Part shown: in pieces, positions 13,110-25,490 of the stretch
Position numbering within the stretch: position 1 is the stretch's first letter
Layout of the letters: each line of letters begins with the position of its first letter
NCBI GenBank assembly: GCA_023078685.1
Contig: JALGAS010000005.1
Span: 806,001 to 870,000 of the forward strand
Reading direction: 5' to 3'
Source of the DNA: Neopestalotiopsis rosae
Taxonomy: Eukaryota; Ascomycota; Sordariomycetes; Amphisphaeriales; Sporocadaceae
DNA: 64,000 nt
Translations under genes and position numbers: made by a program
Notes under the pieces: generated by a model
Seen by the model: only the letters and a program-made list of their open reading frames with translations
Told to the model about the DNA's origin: nothing
Databases searched by the model: none

Positions 13110-13956
13110 ATGAAGTTCACCACTTCTCTCGCCTCCATGGTGCTGGCCGCCTCGAGCGCCTTTGCCGCACCTACTGCCGTCGAGCCTACGCCTACCCTCG
13201 ACAAGCGCGCCACCACCATCTCGTGCGACTCGTGGGGCTCCCTGGTCACGGGCGCCTACACCATCTACCACAACAACTGGGGCGCCTCGGCCGCCTCGTC
13301 GGGCTCCCAGTGCACCTATTTCGACTCGCTGAGCGGCAGCACCGTCGCCTGGCACACCACCTGGAGCTGGGCCGGCGGCTCCAGCAGCGTCAAGTCCTAC
13401 TCCAACGTTGCCCTCGAGAACGTCAACAAGCAGCTCTCGGCTGTCTCGTCCATTCCTTCCGTCTGGAAGTACACGTGAGTACATGTCATGGAATCCTTCC
13501 AAGGAAGGGGCTTCCTCAACTTACAAGAACATCGACTAACACACTTCTGACTATAGTCAAACCGGCAGCAGCATCGTTGCCGACGTAGCCTACGACCTGT
13601 GGCTGGCGCCCACGTCCGGCGGCACCAACGAGTACGAGATCATGATCTGGCTCGCGGCCTACGGCGGCGCGGGCCCCATCTCGTCGACGGGCAGCGCCAT
13701 CGCCACCGTCACCATCGGCAGCTACAGCTGGAAGCTCTACTACGGCCTCAACGGCAGCACCAAGGTGTACAGCTTTGTCGCCTCCAGCACCGTCACCAGC
13801 TTCAGCGGCGACATCAACCTCTTCTTCAAGTACCTCACCTCCAGCCAGGGCGTCCCCACCTCGTACTACATCACCTCCCTCCAGGCCGGCACCGAGCCCT
13901 TCACCGGCTCCGACGCTACCCTCACTGTCTCTGCTTACAGCATCTCTGTCTCCTAA
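13110..13956 (+). CDS. GH12 endo-beta-1,4-glucanase or xyloglucanase, secreted
   Basis: Exons 13110-13474 and 13557-13956 (82-nt intron, splitting codon 122) give 254 aa. A signal peptide (about residues 1-19) and a short propeptide ending in Lys-Arg (32-33) point to Kex2 processing and secretion. The mature part matches GH12. It has a YEIMIW motif with the likely nucleophile Glu149 and a TEPFTG motif with the likely acid/base Glu235. No carbohydrate-binding module or linker follows. GH12 enzymes cut internal beta-1,4 bonds of cellulose, mixed-linkage glucan or xyloglucan; the sequence does not settle which. Length is standard for the family. Codon use is strongly C-ending, as in highly expressed fungal genes, and this produces long spurious frames on both strands. 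Confidence 0.93.
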
Positions 13957-14629
13957 ATGGGGAGAAAACCCATCCGACGAAAAATGGAGAAAAGGAGAGT
14001 AATCTGGGGGAGATTGCGAGGAGATTTTCCAAGAAAGTTGGAAAGAAGAAAAGAAAATTCACATGTAAATATTTTGGCCTGCAGCCATTGATAACATCTA
14101 GTTGTCGTTTTCAATGTATATATACAACTATGCGTTTGCCCGCTATCCGATTCTTGGACCTCTTTGCTTTGCCGGTGAATGATTATACGTCGATGTGTAT
14201 ACTCCATCACTATTACCATGCAAAGATCATATTCCATGTCGTTTCTATCAATGACTTGCTCGTTGAGGATGAGCTCAAGGTCCGGGATATGGAAACCTTC
14301 ACCATGAGCATGAATTGTGGTTCTAAGACTTATAATGTAACTTCTTTGTTTTGGGGAAGATGGGTTTACTATTGGTTATTAAGATTAAGTTCATATGCTG
14401 GTACGTCCCAAAACTCCGAAAACGCCAGAAAAAAGACAAGCCCAATACGTCCTAGAGAAGAAGAAAAACCAAATCATACAAGGACAAACCCTTTTCCAGA
14501 TCTTTCCTTCTTTTTCCCGGTAAGAAACTGTTCGCTGTAACATCTATAAAGTTTCGACTCCCAAAAAACAGGAGCAAAAAGAAAGTCTGTCCTCGTGACT
14601 ATGATGCTTCGCCATCAGGGGGGAGAACC
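13957..14629. other. Intergenic between the convergent GH12 and PAN-like genes
   Basis: It holds the two 3'UTRs, AT-rich and with A/T runs. The GH12 gene on + and the 394-aa gene on - converge here. I see no further gene. Confidence 0.55.
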
Positions 14630-15814
14630 CTAAGCAGCAATGAACAAGCTATCATACGTCTCCAGCTCGGCCGAGACGTTGACATCCAGAATATCGTGCG
14701 TCTCGCCCAAGACGAACCAACAATTCGTCGTAGCCGTAGTCGTTTCCTCCGTTGCTGTTGTCGTAGTCGCAGTAGTCACAGCTTTCGCCCCTCCTTCATG
14801 ACTATTGCTATTGTTGGTGTTGGTGGTGCTGGTGCTACTACTGCTACTACGCATATACGTAGCCCCAACACACTCGAGCGCCCGTCCCGACCGCGCCGCC
14901 GCCGCCGAGCACGCGTCCAGACACGAGGCCAAGTCGACGGCCCGGCATCCCATGGCGCCCGGATGCGCGTGCAGGCTGCGCCCGCAACGGACATCGTAAA
15001 TGTGATGGAGAGCCTGGCGGACGGCCGCTGCTCTGGCGTCGTCGTCGGAGGACGACGACGACCGAGAACCTGGAAGGCGGCCACCACCACTCAAGAGACC
15101 TCTTCTCCTCAGGACTCCTCCTCCTCCTCCCTCGAGTCCTAGGCTCAGGTCCAGATCCACGTTGACGTCCACCTTGAGACCTAGCAGGGCGAGGTGGGCT
15201 TCAATGTCGGATGTGGATAGATCTGGAATGGACGTGATGTCGATTTCGTAGGTGGGTCTCTGGCAGTAATCGGGCTGGGTGGTGTAGGAATTCGAGCCAG
15301 TGCTGCTGCTGCTGCTGCTTCCGTCGCCGCCATCGTGGTGAACATTGTCGTCATCATTTTTGTTGTCGTTCTTGCTGTTGTTGACATTGTCGTGTTCATG
15401 ATTTCCGCTGCCGCCATTGTGAATGATGCCAAAGTTATTCTTGCTATATCCATTGACATTGTTGTTGTTATTATGGTTGCCGTTGTTGTTGCCATTATTG
15501 CTGCCAGAATTGTGATTCCCGTTCCCATTGCCATTGCCACTCCCGCCAACAGGCACCCGAAGCGTCGGCGGACTGGTGCGGACAGGAGGCAGCGGCGGTG
15601 AAGACGAGGCCGCCAAAGGCTCGGGCTGTGTAGGTGTGACGCAAATCCTGTCGGGTAGCACGTCGACGCGGTGCTGCTCCTCGACGCCAATGTCAATGTA
15701 ACCGCACCGGCCGAGGTTGATGGCGGCGGCAATGTCAATGGAGCATGACCCAGTGGACGGGAAGAACTGGACGCCGAGCTGGGCCAGGATCTGGGGCGCT
15801 GAGGATGCCATCAT
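14630..15814 (-). CDS. Orphan protein with Asn/Gly/Ser low-complexity middle and PAN/apple-like C-terminus
   Basis: Single exon, 394 aa; the start is the first of two adjacent ATGs (15814). No signal peptide or membrane segment is evident. Residues about 95-170 are almost pure Asn/Gly/His/Asp, encoded by the imperfect repeat at about 15340-15540, followed by a Ser run. A second conserved-looking part begins at about residue 185 (DYCQRPTYEIDITS). The C-terminal third has C...C-x3-C-x-ACV-like spacing (ASCLDACS...LECVGATY...NCWFVLG), resembling fungal PAN/apple domains with CxxAC, C(V/I)AVT and CWLK motifs. That match is by eye and uncertain. A TATAAAAG element 220 nt upstream supports a real gene. 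Function unknown. Confidence 0.68.
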   Translation of the reverse strand: MMASSAPQILAQLGVQFFPSTGSCSIDIAAAINLGRCGYIDIGVEEQHRVDVLPDRICVTPTQPEPLAASSSPPLPPVRTSPPTLRVPVGGSGNGNGNGNHNSGSNNGNNNGNHNNNNNVNGYSKNNFGIIHNGGSGNHEHDNVNNSKNDNKNDDDNVHHDGGDGSSSSSSTGSNSYTTQPDYCQRPTYEIDITSIPDLSTSDIEAHLALLGLKVDVNVDLDLSLGLEGGGGGVLRRRGLLSGGGRLPGSRSSSSSDDDARAAAVRQALHHIYDVRCGRSLHAHPGAMGCRAVDLASCLDACSAAAARSGRALECVGATYMRSSSSSTSTTNTNNSNSHEGGAKAVTTATTTTATEETTTATTNCWFVLGETHDILDVNVSAELETYDSLFIAA

Positions 15815-16651
15815 GATTGTGGCAATTCGTGCCGCCGTTGGTTCTGGGCAAATTGAGATCTGGTAGTAACATTCAAGGCTGCAAAACTTTGGAAGAGAGT
15901 ATCAACTAGTCCTGCAAAGTGGGATGTTGATTAAATCGAGAATTGTAGTCCTGGACTGATGAGTGTCTCGTGAGAAAATCAACGAGCAGCGACTGAGATG
16001 AACAGGAGGAAGTGAGTGTGAGTTGATTTGGGGCTTTTATACATGTTTACTATGCTCCTCCACTAATGATCACCAGTTTCATCCCTTGAGAAGATACGAT
16101 TTACAAGCGCTACACGAAGCCATCATCAGATCCCATTGTGAAGCTGAGCTTGTCTCCCTGTGACTGCGTTACTGATCATGATGGCGGCACTATAACCGAC
16201 TTGAATCCAAAGCAATGTTCCAAACTCGGGGCCCTTGCCTACGACTTAAAGGGGAACGGAATATCCATGATCTTGGGTGTGGCTGGATGTTGTCTTGCAA
16301 CGAAATGCGCTACGAATTTGAGACAAATAGGCACTACTGGCAAAGGGCAAATCAAATCACACTATTACTGATTGCAAGGGATCGAATGATAAGGGTGATG
16401 TATTAATCTCAAGACGCCATGCACCAATGTCTGATAGTGCGTACAATGATGTATCAAAAGAGACGCTCCATGATCCCAAGGTGCCACAACGGTGGTCGCC
16501 GCATTCCATCGTGTACCAAACAAAGCCATGATTCCTCCTAACGCCAGAAACAACCTTTGCAATCGCTGAGCGACCCAAAGGTCGACATCGTCACTTTATT
16601 CGTAGTGCACCCAAGCTTGTAGGTCAGAATGCAATTCAACAAGTAAAAGGC
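15815..16651. other. Intergenic: promoter of the orphan gene and Srk1 3' region
   Basis: Apart from the TATA element, I see no gene. Short open frames around 16138-16578 overlap on both strands and carry no motif. Confidence 0.5.
16034..16041 (-). promoter_or_regulatory. TATA box upstream of the PAN-like orphan gene
   Basis: Read on the minus strand this is TATAAAAG, about 220 nt before the ATG at 15814. It is a near-perfect TATA element in the right orientation. Confidence 0.5.
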
Positions 16652-19234
16652 TTATGCGCCACCGGCTCTAGCGGTAGGCTTATTTGCTCTGCGTCCAAGT
16701 AATGTTGCGCCGTCCAGGCTCAGCTCAAAGGCACCCTTTTGCCTGTTGCGGTCGCGCACTTGCTGTCGGGCGGCCTGGGCCACGGCGGCACTATGTTGTC
16801 CGTAACCTCTAGCCTCCTTCTCAGGACGCTCACGCTCGCGACCACGCTGTTCTTGGGCCTTACCCAAGTTGGTGTCGCGCATACGTTGTTCGAGTTGCGA
16901 AGCATCCGTCTTATGAACATACTCCGGATCCGACTTTTCGTCCTCTTCTGACTCGTTGAGGTCAGTAAGACGAGATGGTGCCTGTCCCTTGGCACCAACT
17001 TGTTTCCTGCGCTTGGCTTCCTCTTCTTGTCGGTGTACTGAGTAACCAACGTCAAAGATCTCACGCAGATTGACAGCACCTGGCGAACGGAAATCCATGC
17101 GCCTGTCACCATCCACCAATCGTCCAGCGTCGAATGCACGCAGGGTATCACCGTTGTTGGCCTTCTTCTCCTCACGGGGCGTTGGGCCAGAACCTTGGCG
17201 GATCCATGGGTGTGCCAGAAATTCGGTAATGGTGTATCTCTTCTCCGGGTCGACGGTGAGCAGGTGGGAGATCAAATCTTGTGCTGACTTTGAGATATCG
17301 TCCCACCATGGCGAAAGGAAGGTGTACTGTCCCTTTGCAACCTTCTCGGTAAGAACCTCGATACTTTCGTCGTAGAATGGCGGGAAACCACAGAGCAATG
17401 TGTACAGCACACATCCCAATGCCCACATGTCGACAGACTTCGAGTACCGCTCATCCTTCACAATTTCGGGAGCTGTGTAGCCAACGGTTCCACAAGGGGT
17501 CATGGTTGAGTTCTCCCACACAATCTTGGAAAGACCAAAGTCGGCAATCTTTATCCGGCCAATACCACCGGCGCCAATACCGGGAATGAATTCGCCCTCA
17601 TCGACCTTGTCCTCATCGCCAGGCTGCTTCGGCTTCGGCACCTTGGAAGGAACCATAGGTATGGGCTCAAACAGAATATTCTCAGGCTTGATATCACTGT
17701 GGTAGAATTAGTCATGATGGTTCACCTACGTCATCATATATGACATCATCCACGGTCATCCTTTGATTGTGAAAAAAACGTACCGATGAACAACACCTCG
17801 TTCTTCGTGGAGGTATTCCAGTGCGTTCGCTACTTGTGTGATGACATGGCGCGACAGATCCTCGCCGAAGTATGTGAGACGGACGATTTGGTGGAAAAGT
17901 TCACCACCGGGTGCCAACTCCAGAATGATGTAGTAGTATTGCCGAGATTCCGAGAAATCAATGAGCTTGATAATATTGGGGTGGTCAAGCTGGCGCATAA
18001 TTTGAACCTCCTTGAGGATGTTCGCTCGCTAGACATGGCGTTAGTACGAAGAAGGACGCAAGGCTGGAGGCTCGAGAACAGCTCGATGGCATGGTGAAAA
18101 GGCAAGGCAAATGGAATCAAAGGTTCGTGCGTCAACACCAGAAATTGTCATAAAAAAGCAAAATAACAATGGGCTCGAGGAAGTAGACGGAAGGAAAAGA
18201 AATTTTCTCGCACCTCTGCAGCCTTTGGCACCTTTTTGAAGTCCGGGTGTAAATGCTTCTGGCCCTAAGATTCGACCACTGGTTGGTATAAGAACTTTTT
18301 GAGACGCAAGGAAATATGGGACAGAGCACGACAAGAACATGATTGTGTTGACGACGACCAGATAGAGGAAATATGTGGTCGGCGACACATTACTCAACCA
18401 CCGGCAAGACTCACCTGCATGTTGTTCATTTCGAATTTCCTGACCACCTTGATAGCGACTTCGCCAGCATCGCCAGTGAGGTCACGAGCACGATAGACGT
18501 TACTGAAGGCTCCGTCGCCCATCTTCTCGGTAAGTTCCCATCGCTCGAGTCCGGGGTACTTTGGGAATTTCGAGCGGCTGGCCTTCTCCTCCTCGACGAG
18601 CTTGGAGATGTGGTGGTCCTTGTTCTTTGATCCATCGACTCTCTGCTCAGCGTGGTGAGCGGCGACGTCATTTGCCTGAGCAACCCGATTATGGGCATCT
18701 CCAGCACCTGGTTGGACAGAGTAGGCATCTGAAATAGGTTGTGCGTGGTGGGCAGCAGCAGCAGCGCCGCCGCCGACAGCCATGTTGGGTTCAGTTACGT
18801 GAGCCATTGCTTTATGTTGTTGCGCAGGAGCATTTGGTGGTGAGTGATCGTTTTTGCGTTGAGAATCGTCGTGGTTGTTGTTTGTCCTGGCCTGCTTGCC
18901 TATAATTGGGGAAAACAGATGATGTCAGTGGGCACGTCAATGCCGGGGTGGGAGGTGCAGGGAGTGCTGCGGAAGTAAAATTGAAGACACGGCAGCGCGA
19001 ACCACCACAAATTGAATGGGGGTAAGGACAGGAAAATAAAAAATCCAAAAAAAAATAAATAAAATGGAGAGCAAATCGGTACGGAGAAGACGATCGCTAT
19101 TACTCCGGTGCTAGGGGTCTGTTCGTCTCGAAAGACGAGCGAAACGGGGGATTTTCTGCTAGATGTTCTCGTTTGTAAAATGCGCGCGACTCACCATGAC
19201 GGATGAAATTCTTCAGTTGCTGAATCGTAGACAT
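16652..19234 (-). CDS. srk1: Srk1/Rck2-like MAPK-activated CaMK-family protein kinase
   Basis: Exons in transcript order are 19234-19195, 18899-18415, 18028-17784 and 17696-16652, giving 604 aa. Introns are 295, 386 and 87 nt. The 40-nt first exon encodes the family N-terminus (MSTIQQLKNFIRHG, continuing with KQAR after splicing). The kinase domain spans roughly residues 105-440, with GDGAFSNVY, VAIKVV, HRDIKPEN (the Arg codon is split by the last intron), DFGLSK, and CGTVGYTAPE. An insert rich in Pro/Lys/Glu lies between HRDIKPEN and DFG, as in Srk1 homologues. The C-terminal ~190 residues are charged and helical, ending in an Arg/Gln-rich segment. Relatives act downstream of the Sty1/Hog1 stress MAPK; that pathway link is inferred. 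The 386-nt intron is long for this window. Confidence 0.92.
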
Positions 19235-22200
19235 GATTGCTGAAAGGGGGGTAATTTCGCAGACAAGCGAAACAAAAAATAAGAAGTAGTAAAAAATAGA
19301 AGATCCAGAAAAAAAAAAAAGAACCAAAAGACGTCACTCCCGACGTCGCTGCTTCTCGCCTTCCTCACTTATCACTGGGCTGTGCAACAATGACAAAGAA
19401 GGGGCTCTTTCTTGCTGCAGGCAGGTACTTTCAACAAATATCGAAATGACGATTGATGCCGTGAACCAGGACAGGGCGCGCGCAAATCCGTAAGGTTTCC
19501 TTAGAAATTGGTTGCCGGGAAAAAAGTTATGAAAAGCTGCCTGAGTTAGAAGAAAATGAACAGGCTTTTTTTTTTTTGCTTCCTTTTTTTTCTTGCTCTT
19601 CGCAGTGTGCAAATCCCTCCTGTTGCAGCCCAACACCAAAACAGAGTTGGCAAGAGATGATGCAACGATGGGCTCTTTCGGTGGGCTTTTTTTTTCTTTG
19701 TGGCTAAAAACAGAGGCGGGGTACTATTCTTCGCAATCAAATCTAATAATCTTCGACGGAGAGAGGCTGATGTATTGGGCAGTGCTGATCGTTGTGTGAC
19801 CGGTGCGACAAGTGACTGCTTCTCTAACGGGCGGAATCGTAATAATGAATTTGGAAAGATGCGTCCAGAGTTCCGGAAGGAATAGGTTAAAGGTTGAAAG
19901 AGAAGTTATGAGTGAGCAGTAGGGAGGAGTAGGTAGTGTAATTCTCAGGTCAGGTCAGGCTACATTTGAGGCCAGCGGCGCCAGTCGGGAAGGGGTGGGA
20001 AGGAAAAAGTGACGATGATGCTACTAGATTGCGACGGTGCCAGTGGCCCTGATGTGCTAAAAATGCCTGGCTTGCCTGGCACCCTCGAACCCTGGAAAAC
20101 CAGTAGCCAGGCCGGGGGGGTTGAATTTCAGACCGTGCGCTATGATGTAGTGACTCTCGCGGCCTCTCGACCAATGGGTACGGAATACTTGCATACATCA
20201 CTGGCAACAAGTGGCAAGGCTGCGTCAAATGATTGATAATTCACTGTATCAATAAATCATAGCTCACTTTATTCCAAGGTCCAAGGAAGCAGAAATCCGG
20301 TGGCTGACGGGCAGAAGAACTGCTCGATTTGGGACGAAAACGGACAAAGGAGCGAATCACCGTGGGGCAACGTGCCCAGTTTGTAGGCGTTCAGGAGCAT
20401 TTGCGGCGCCTGCGCTCTTCTGTCTCTTCTGCATATTACATACAGTACCAACTTGATCATTCAGTACGTTCAGGGCAGAGAGGAACAAAGTATGTAGCTC
20501 AAATCAGCTTTAGTCCCTATAAGGAAGTATACAGGTCGTCAAGGACGCTAAACGATGACGACTGGATACCTGGAAACACCAAAGACAAAGCCGGCAGAAA
20601 TGGGTCAAGGATGAAATGAGATCGGTAAGGCCAAACGTCCCGTCAGCCGTGTTCCCCAAGAAAACAGAATGCGTCTTTCGATCTTCTTTTGTGGCTTGTC
20701 TCGCCTGTGATGATGCTACTATTATGCTGGGTACACTGCATACTGGGCCGAACGGACGGCTCAGTTCGTATATTAGCTTGAGCCTGTTCGTCATCGATGA
20801 TAAGGGATCCCTCGCCCGTGTGCTACATGTCTGCATTTCTTTCCATCACGGCCCGGGTCGAGCTCAAACTTGAAAGATCTACCTACTCTCCTTTTTCTCC
20901 TAGAGAATATGTTTCAGGGATGACAGGCATGAAACAAATGGAGTAGAGATATACGCAAATGGGCAAAGTAGTTGGTGTGAACAATAGGCAGTTGTGCTAA
21001 TATGATGTGATGCAGAAGGTGACACTTTTGAGTAGATCATCGCCATCATCAAACCTGCTAGTCTTGGCCCGATACCTAAAGCCTGAAAAAGCTCAGCTCA
21101 TTCACTGCCCAACCCCATGAAACAGCCACTAATTAAGCATGTGGCCAAGAGGCCGGTTTGGCGAACTAGGAGATCAAGGTAGACTTGGTAAAAATGATAT
21201 CGCCAATGCGACCTGCATAATATTACGTCGCGCGTACTTCATACATATTCGTTCACCTGCACACTCGACTGGCAGGCCGTGTCATTGGGTTCGGTTGGCC
21301 GTCTTGCTCCGCCTGGTGAGGTGCGAGAGTGGGAAAAAGCCTGCCGCCGTCGTGCTGGTTACAGTTTGCAAAAAAGGAGCAGAAATCCCGTATTCAAATT
21401 TGCTGACCAATGCTAAAATATTTCGATTCCCTCATTTTGGGTCAACATATTGTAAGCAACAAAAGGCATGATAGTATCACTGAATCATTGAAAATACTCA
21501 AAATAACCATTGCCGATGAATGGGCGTCAATGGGTCTCCGCTTGGGTTCGAATCACTCGTGGACCCCATGGTCGATCGCGAGTGGGAAAAAATAAAAATT
21601 TAAAAAAATTCCCCTGGCGTGATGAGGTCCTGAGCGACGCGGTGCGCGATCCGGATCTGAGTGATACATGGACAGGCATTGCACACGCGCGCGCAACAGA
21701 TAGGCGCCTGCGAAGGCATTGCCAAATGGCATTCTTGTTTCTGCGACCTGGGCCCCAAAATTCCCCATGGCCAAGCTGGGGAACAGATACAGATGCGTGG
21801 GCTCTTTTTTTTTTTTTTTCTTCCCTCTCTTGCCTGCCTGCCGAGCCTGCTGGCTCCAGCTTCTTTCCTTTCTTCCATGGCACCACATCCCGAGCACCGA
21901 GTGGAAATGCCCACCCCTCCTCCAGCAGTTTAGTGTCCTTAGGTCCCGTCCAATGCAATGCATGACTCCCAGCATTCGCTGGTGGTAGGCTTGGTAGGTA
22001 GAGTCTGCAGTCTCTCGACGTCCGGTGCTGCTTAGCGAAAGGGTCCAATATGACGTAGCACCCATCGTCATCCACCAGGCAGACCTGCCCCTCTAACATT
22101 CCTCAGCTAGTACAGGCTCGATCTAGTGACCACGACACATGATATGTGATTGGCGGTTTTGCAATTGGTGGGTACCCCTTTGACGAGCCTTGACGCATGA

Positions 22201-24849
22201 GCCCACATGCGTCTTGAGTATCCAGGGGTGGTCCGAGGTCTTTGTCACGTCTTTGATCCATGCTGCTGGCTGCCATCGGCCGGCCGGGGGCATCGTCATG
22301 TTTCCTCGATTGCCTATTCTTGCTGTGCTACCTTGGATCTTGGCGCGCAATATATTCAAAAGCCTGTATGCGGTAGATGATAGGTTGTAAGCCTGACCAA
22401 GAGCCAAGCCTCACCCGACGAGCAAAGACTTAGCCAAGATTTCCCCCAAGACAAGCAATTCGACTTATACAACTGCCAACTATCGGAGGGAGCTGACAGG
22501 GTTGCAGGAGCGGATTTCCCTGGCATGAACCCGAAATCTGCTTCTTCAGCGCTGAACTGGGTTATGTAAAGTTGCGCTGGAAATGAACTTCATCTCCCAC
22601 GAGAGTTTGCATGCACGGCAATTGATATGCCCCTGATGAGCTGACGAAGGCTTGGAAGGGCGACCACCGTCTTCGAGGCAGCTGCAGTCAGTGGAAGCAA
22701 CACCTTGGATAAGGTCCCTCCAACCCATGCCCGCTCAAACTATGCTGAGCTGCATACTCTACTACAGAGAACCAATGGGCAATCGCAAGGAATTCCGAGC
22801 TCCATGTCTGTTGGAGCAAATCGGAAAAGCACGTGCTTCATCTCGTTCCAAGATGCCCAGAGTCGCTATCCGGAGTTTGCACTACCTTTACTTGGTTGGA
22901 CTTGGTCTGGCTGGCAAGGTTTGCATCGCCAACCGTTTGACATCCTGACATGTATCTGCGAAACATAGGCCATAGTGTCCCGAAGGAAATTGTGGTTATT
23001 CGACCACCTCTGGAACAGACGATCTTTTCCGTCTTCAGAGAATTAATTGACTTCTCCACCCAGCTCATCTGGTGCTAAGACATTCCCCATTCTATCTCCA
23101 GGGCAAGTCAGGTTTGCAGGGCTCGCATCAGCCCATCAGACCCAGATTGCTTCTGGCGACATTCCGGCAATATCCCAGATCGTCGGCAGTGCTATCTAGA
23201 TATTCTTGAGACATCTGCGTTTGGCGCAACTCGGAATTGGATTTCTAAATGTTTCCGGTAGAGGGACAATTGCTGCAACCAGTCTTTGGAATGAAGACAA
23301 GTGAGTGTCTTACAAATGCACTTTTGGCGCATTGACGTCACTCCAATTTCAGAATTGGGGGAATCGCGCCAAAAAAAAGGACCCTGGATTTTTCGAAGGG
23401 TCAGAAGAACATTTGTATGTAGCAGGAAAAAAGCTCCGGTGCTTTTTGAACCATCGATCGCCCGCTGAAGCCGACCGCCGGCCTTGAGTGTCGGGAGTCG
23501 GGGCTGAAATGAGAACCGACCGCTAGCGTTAACTGGTTGCGCCTGATGCAACTATACAAGTTCAACTTCGCTAACCCTCTGGCTGCGACAACCGCGTAAA
23601 CGATTCTCTGCGTATCACGTAACGAGAAAAGGTAAAAGGGATCGGGAGGCAGATTTGAATATTATTGACCTGTATGTTCCAAGGACGATTACAAGGGACA
23701 GGTAAATCACGTTGATTGACTGTTTGGAAGGATGAAGAAACTTTCTCATGAAGAGTCTAATACAACGGATCTCATACAACGGATCCAACGGATATGCAGC
23801 TACTCTTTGCTTATCAAATCGCAAGGTAGGAGCCGTTCCGCTCCTTCAAGCCAAGCAGCAACATTCCCGGGCAGGTTTGCCTTTGCTGGCAGCAGTCCGC
23901 GCTTTTGATAAATGGGGCCCTTGTCTGTGTTGTCCGGAGCCGAGATTTATAATCTGCCATCAGCCCACCGGGCCAGTATAGCTGAGCTTGGTTCTGGTGG
24001 ACAGCCGCAATCACTCATATGCTTGTGGCCAGTGGAGAACTTCGTTCTGGTATTGTTGCAGTCGCACTCACCGTGCTCCATGAAGCGTGGCCGGTGAGAG
24101 TGATTATGAAGGGAGCAAAGCAAGGAGGCACTGACGAAATATGTCATTTCAATACACAATCATCATGGTCATTGAGGTAATTACAGCATCAAGTGAGACT
24201 ACTTATTCCAGAAATCGGTGAATATTTTCCATGCTAGAAGCTTTCCTTCACTTTTCAGCGGAGCGCATAGGTTTCCAAGGTTGGGGACAATCGCATCAAC
24301 GCATGAGTCAAACCTCTTAAGACTGGATGTTGCTTGTGCTCTGGCCAAGCAGCATTTCAGTAGTGATATTGATAGTAAGCAATCTCCATCCCTCTCATAC
24401 CTACCTTCAAGTTTCTGGTCCTAGAGAAATATGGCGGACACCAAGGTCGATCTTTTCTTGTCGTGTGGATGTAGAAGAATATCCTCGACCTCTTTGCCAG
24501 ACAAGCAAGGCCGAATTCTGCAAATACGTTGATCATAATCACCGGGAGAATCAAATGTACTACGGACTATGCCATGTTTTCTTCTTGACCAGAACTAGGT
24601 TTCTCTCGAACATCACGGTCCATGCTCTCATTCGGAGTACCATAGTTGTCCAGCAGATTCAGGCAAATAATAGTAAATAAATATGCATATATGACATCTG
24701 AACGGGAGAGACGCTCCGAGAGATGTGCGGTCCCTAGAAGGCAATATATGAAGAGGACACTCCCAGTTCTGAGATGGAGCACACTGCGGATCTCGCTCAG
24801 GCACATCCAGAAGCCGCCGCCGAATACTAGCGACTCCGGTAAGTTTTTC
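19235..24849. other. Large gene-free stretch
   Basis: About 5.6 kb with no intact gene that I can support on either strand. It has many homopolymer T/A runs (for example near 19567, 19690 and 21808) and no long terminal or inverted repeats visible by eye. Open frames are at most ~190 codons, overlap on opposite strands and contain long Lys/Glu runs that simply reflect the A/T tracts. The left few hundred bases are the Srk1 promoter and leader. The rest could hold regulatory or non-coding RNA sequence, or decayed DNA. Confidence 0.45.
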
Positions 24850-25490
24850 TTTCTATTTTCTTTTTTACCGAGTCGGGATCAAACTTCTTTCCTTCTCCTT
24901 TTTTCTTCTTCTCTTTTTGAGCCTGGCGCTTTTGTCTCTGGTATACCATGTCAGAAACAAGCCAAAGGCAGCAGCATAGACACGAGACCTGGCGATCTTC
25001 CAGGCGAATAGCTCCAGGCGATTGGAGTAGGGCACGACATCAGGAGGGTTCAGAGTCATAAACTCGTATGAGATGCCGCCGTCCGGATCGTGCTCTATCA
25101 GGTGGGTAATATGCTCCACCCCTGGAGCGATCTTCTTATCCTTTTGGGCTTGTCGCTTTTGTCTCTGGTACGTTTTCCGGACGCTGTATCGCCAGCGATA
25201 CGCTCTTCTTGGCAAATGCGGCCTGGACCTGGAAATCCTCAATCTTGGCCGCAGCCATCTAGTCCTCTGCCGCAAGAAGATCGGCGTTTCTGGCGTCAAT
25301 GGAGATAAGCACGATAATTCGTGCTATGGAACAATCCATCTTCACTTCTGTTGGTCGTGGCTTAGGGCCATCACCATAGTCCGGAAGGTATCTGTCGGCC
25401 AGGGTCTATCTCCAGCTGACGCTCGACGTCGAGATACTCTCCGAGCACGACTTACGGGCAACCGCTGATTTGCCCGACTCTTGGTCTTGG
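24850..25490 (-). pseudogene. Decayed coding sequence of unknown origin
   Basis: On the minus strand, protein-like peptides follow each other in different frames. The first is VVLGEYLDVERQLEIDPG (about 25455-25395). Next come PRPTEVKMDCSIARIIVLIS and, in the same frame after a TAG (25258-25260), MAAAKIEDFQVQAAFAKK. Then, after a frame change, come APGVEHITHLIEHDPDGG and RLELFAWKIARSRVYAAAFG. A segment encoding YQRQKRQAQK(D/E)KK occurs twice, near 25165-25130 and 24945-24905. Hydrophilic and hydrophobic spacing looks coding, but no frame stays open. This suggests a relic gene or mobile element. I do not recognise the family. It could also be chance open sequence. Confidence 0.35.

Noticed and set aside
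13092..14540. Long frames antisense and out of frame to the GH12 gene
   Set aside because: They arise from C-ending codon bias of the GH12 exons; the GH12 frame alone has motifs and a splice-consistent structure.
21500..21560. GGGTTCGAATC, resembling a tRNA T arm
   Set aside because: No complementary T stem, acceptor stem or anticodon arm could be folded around it.
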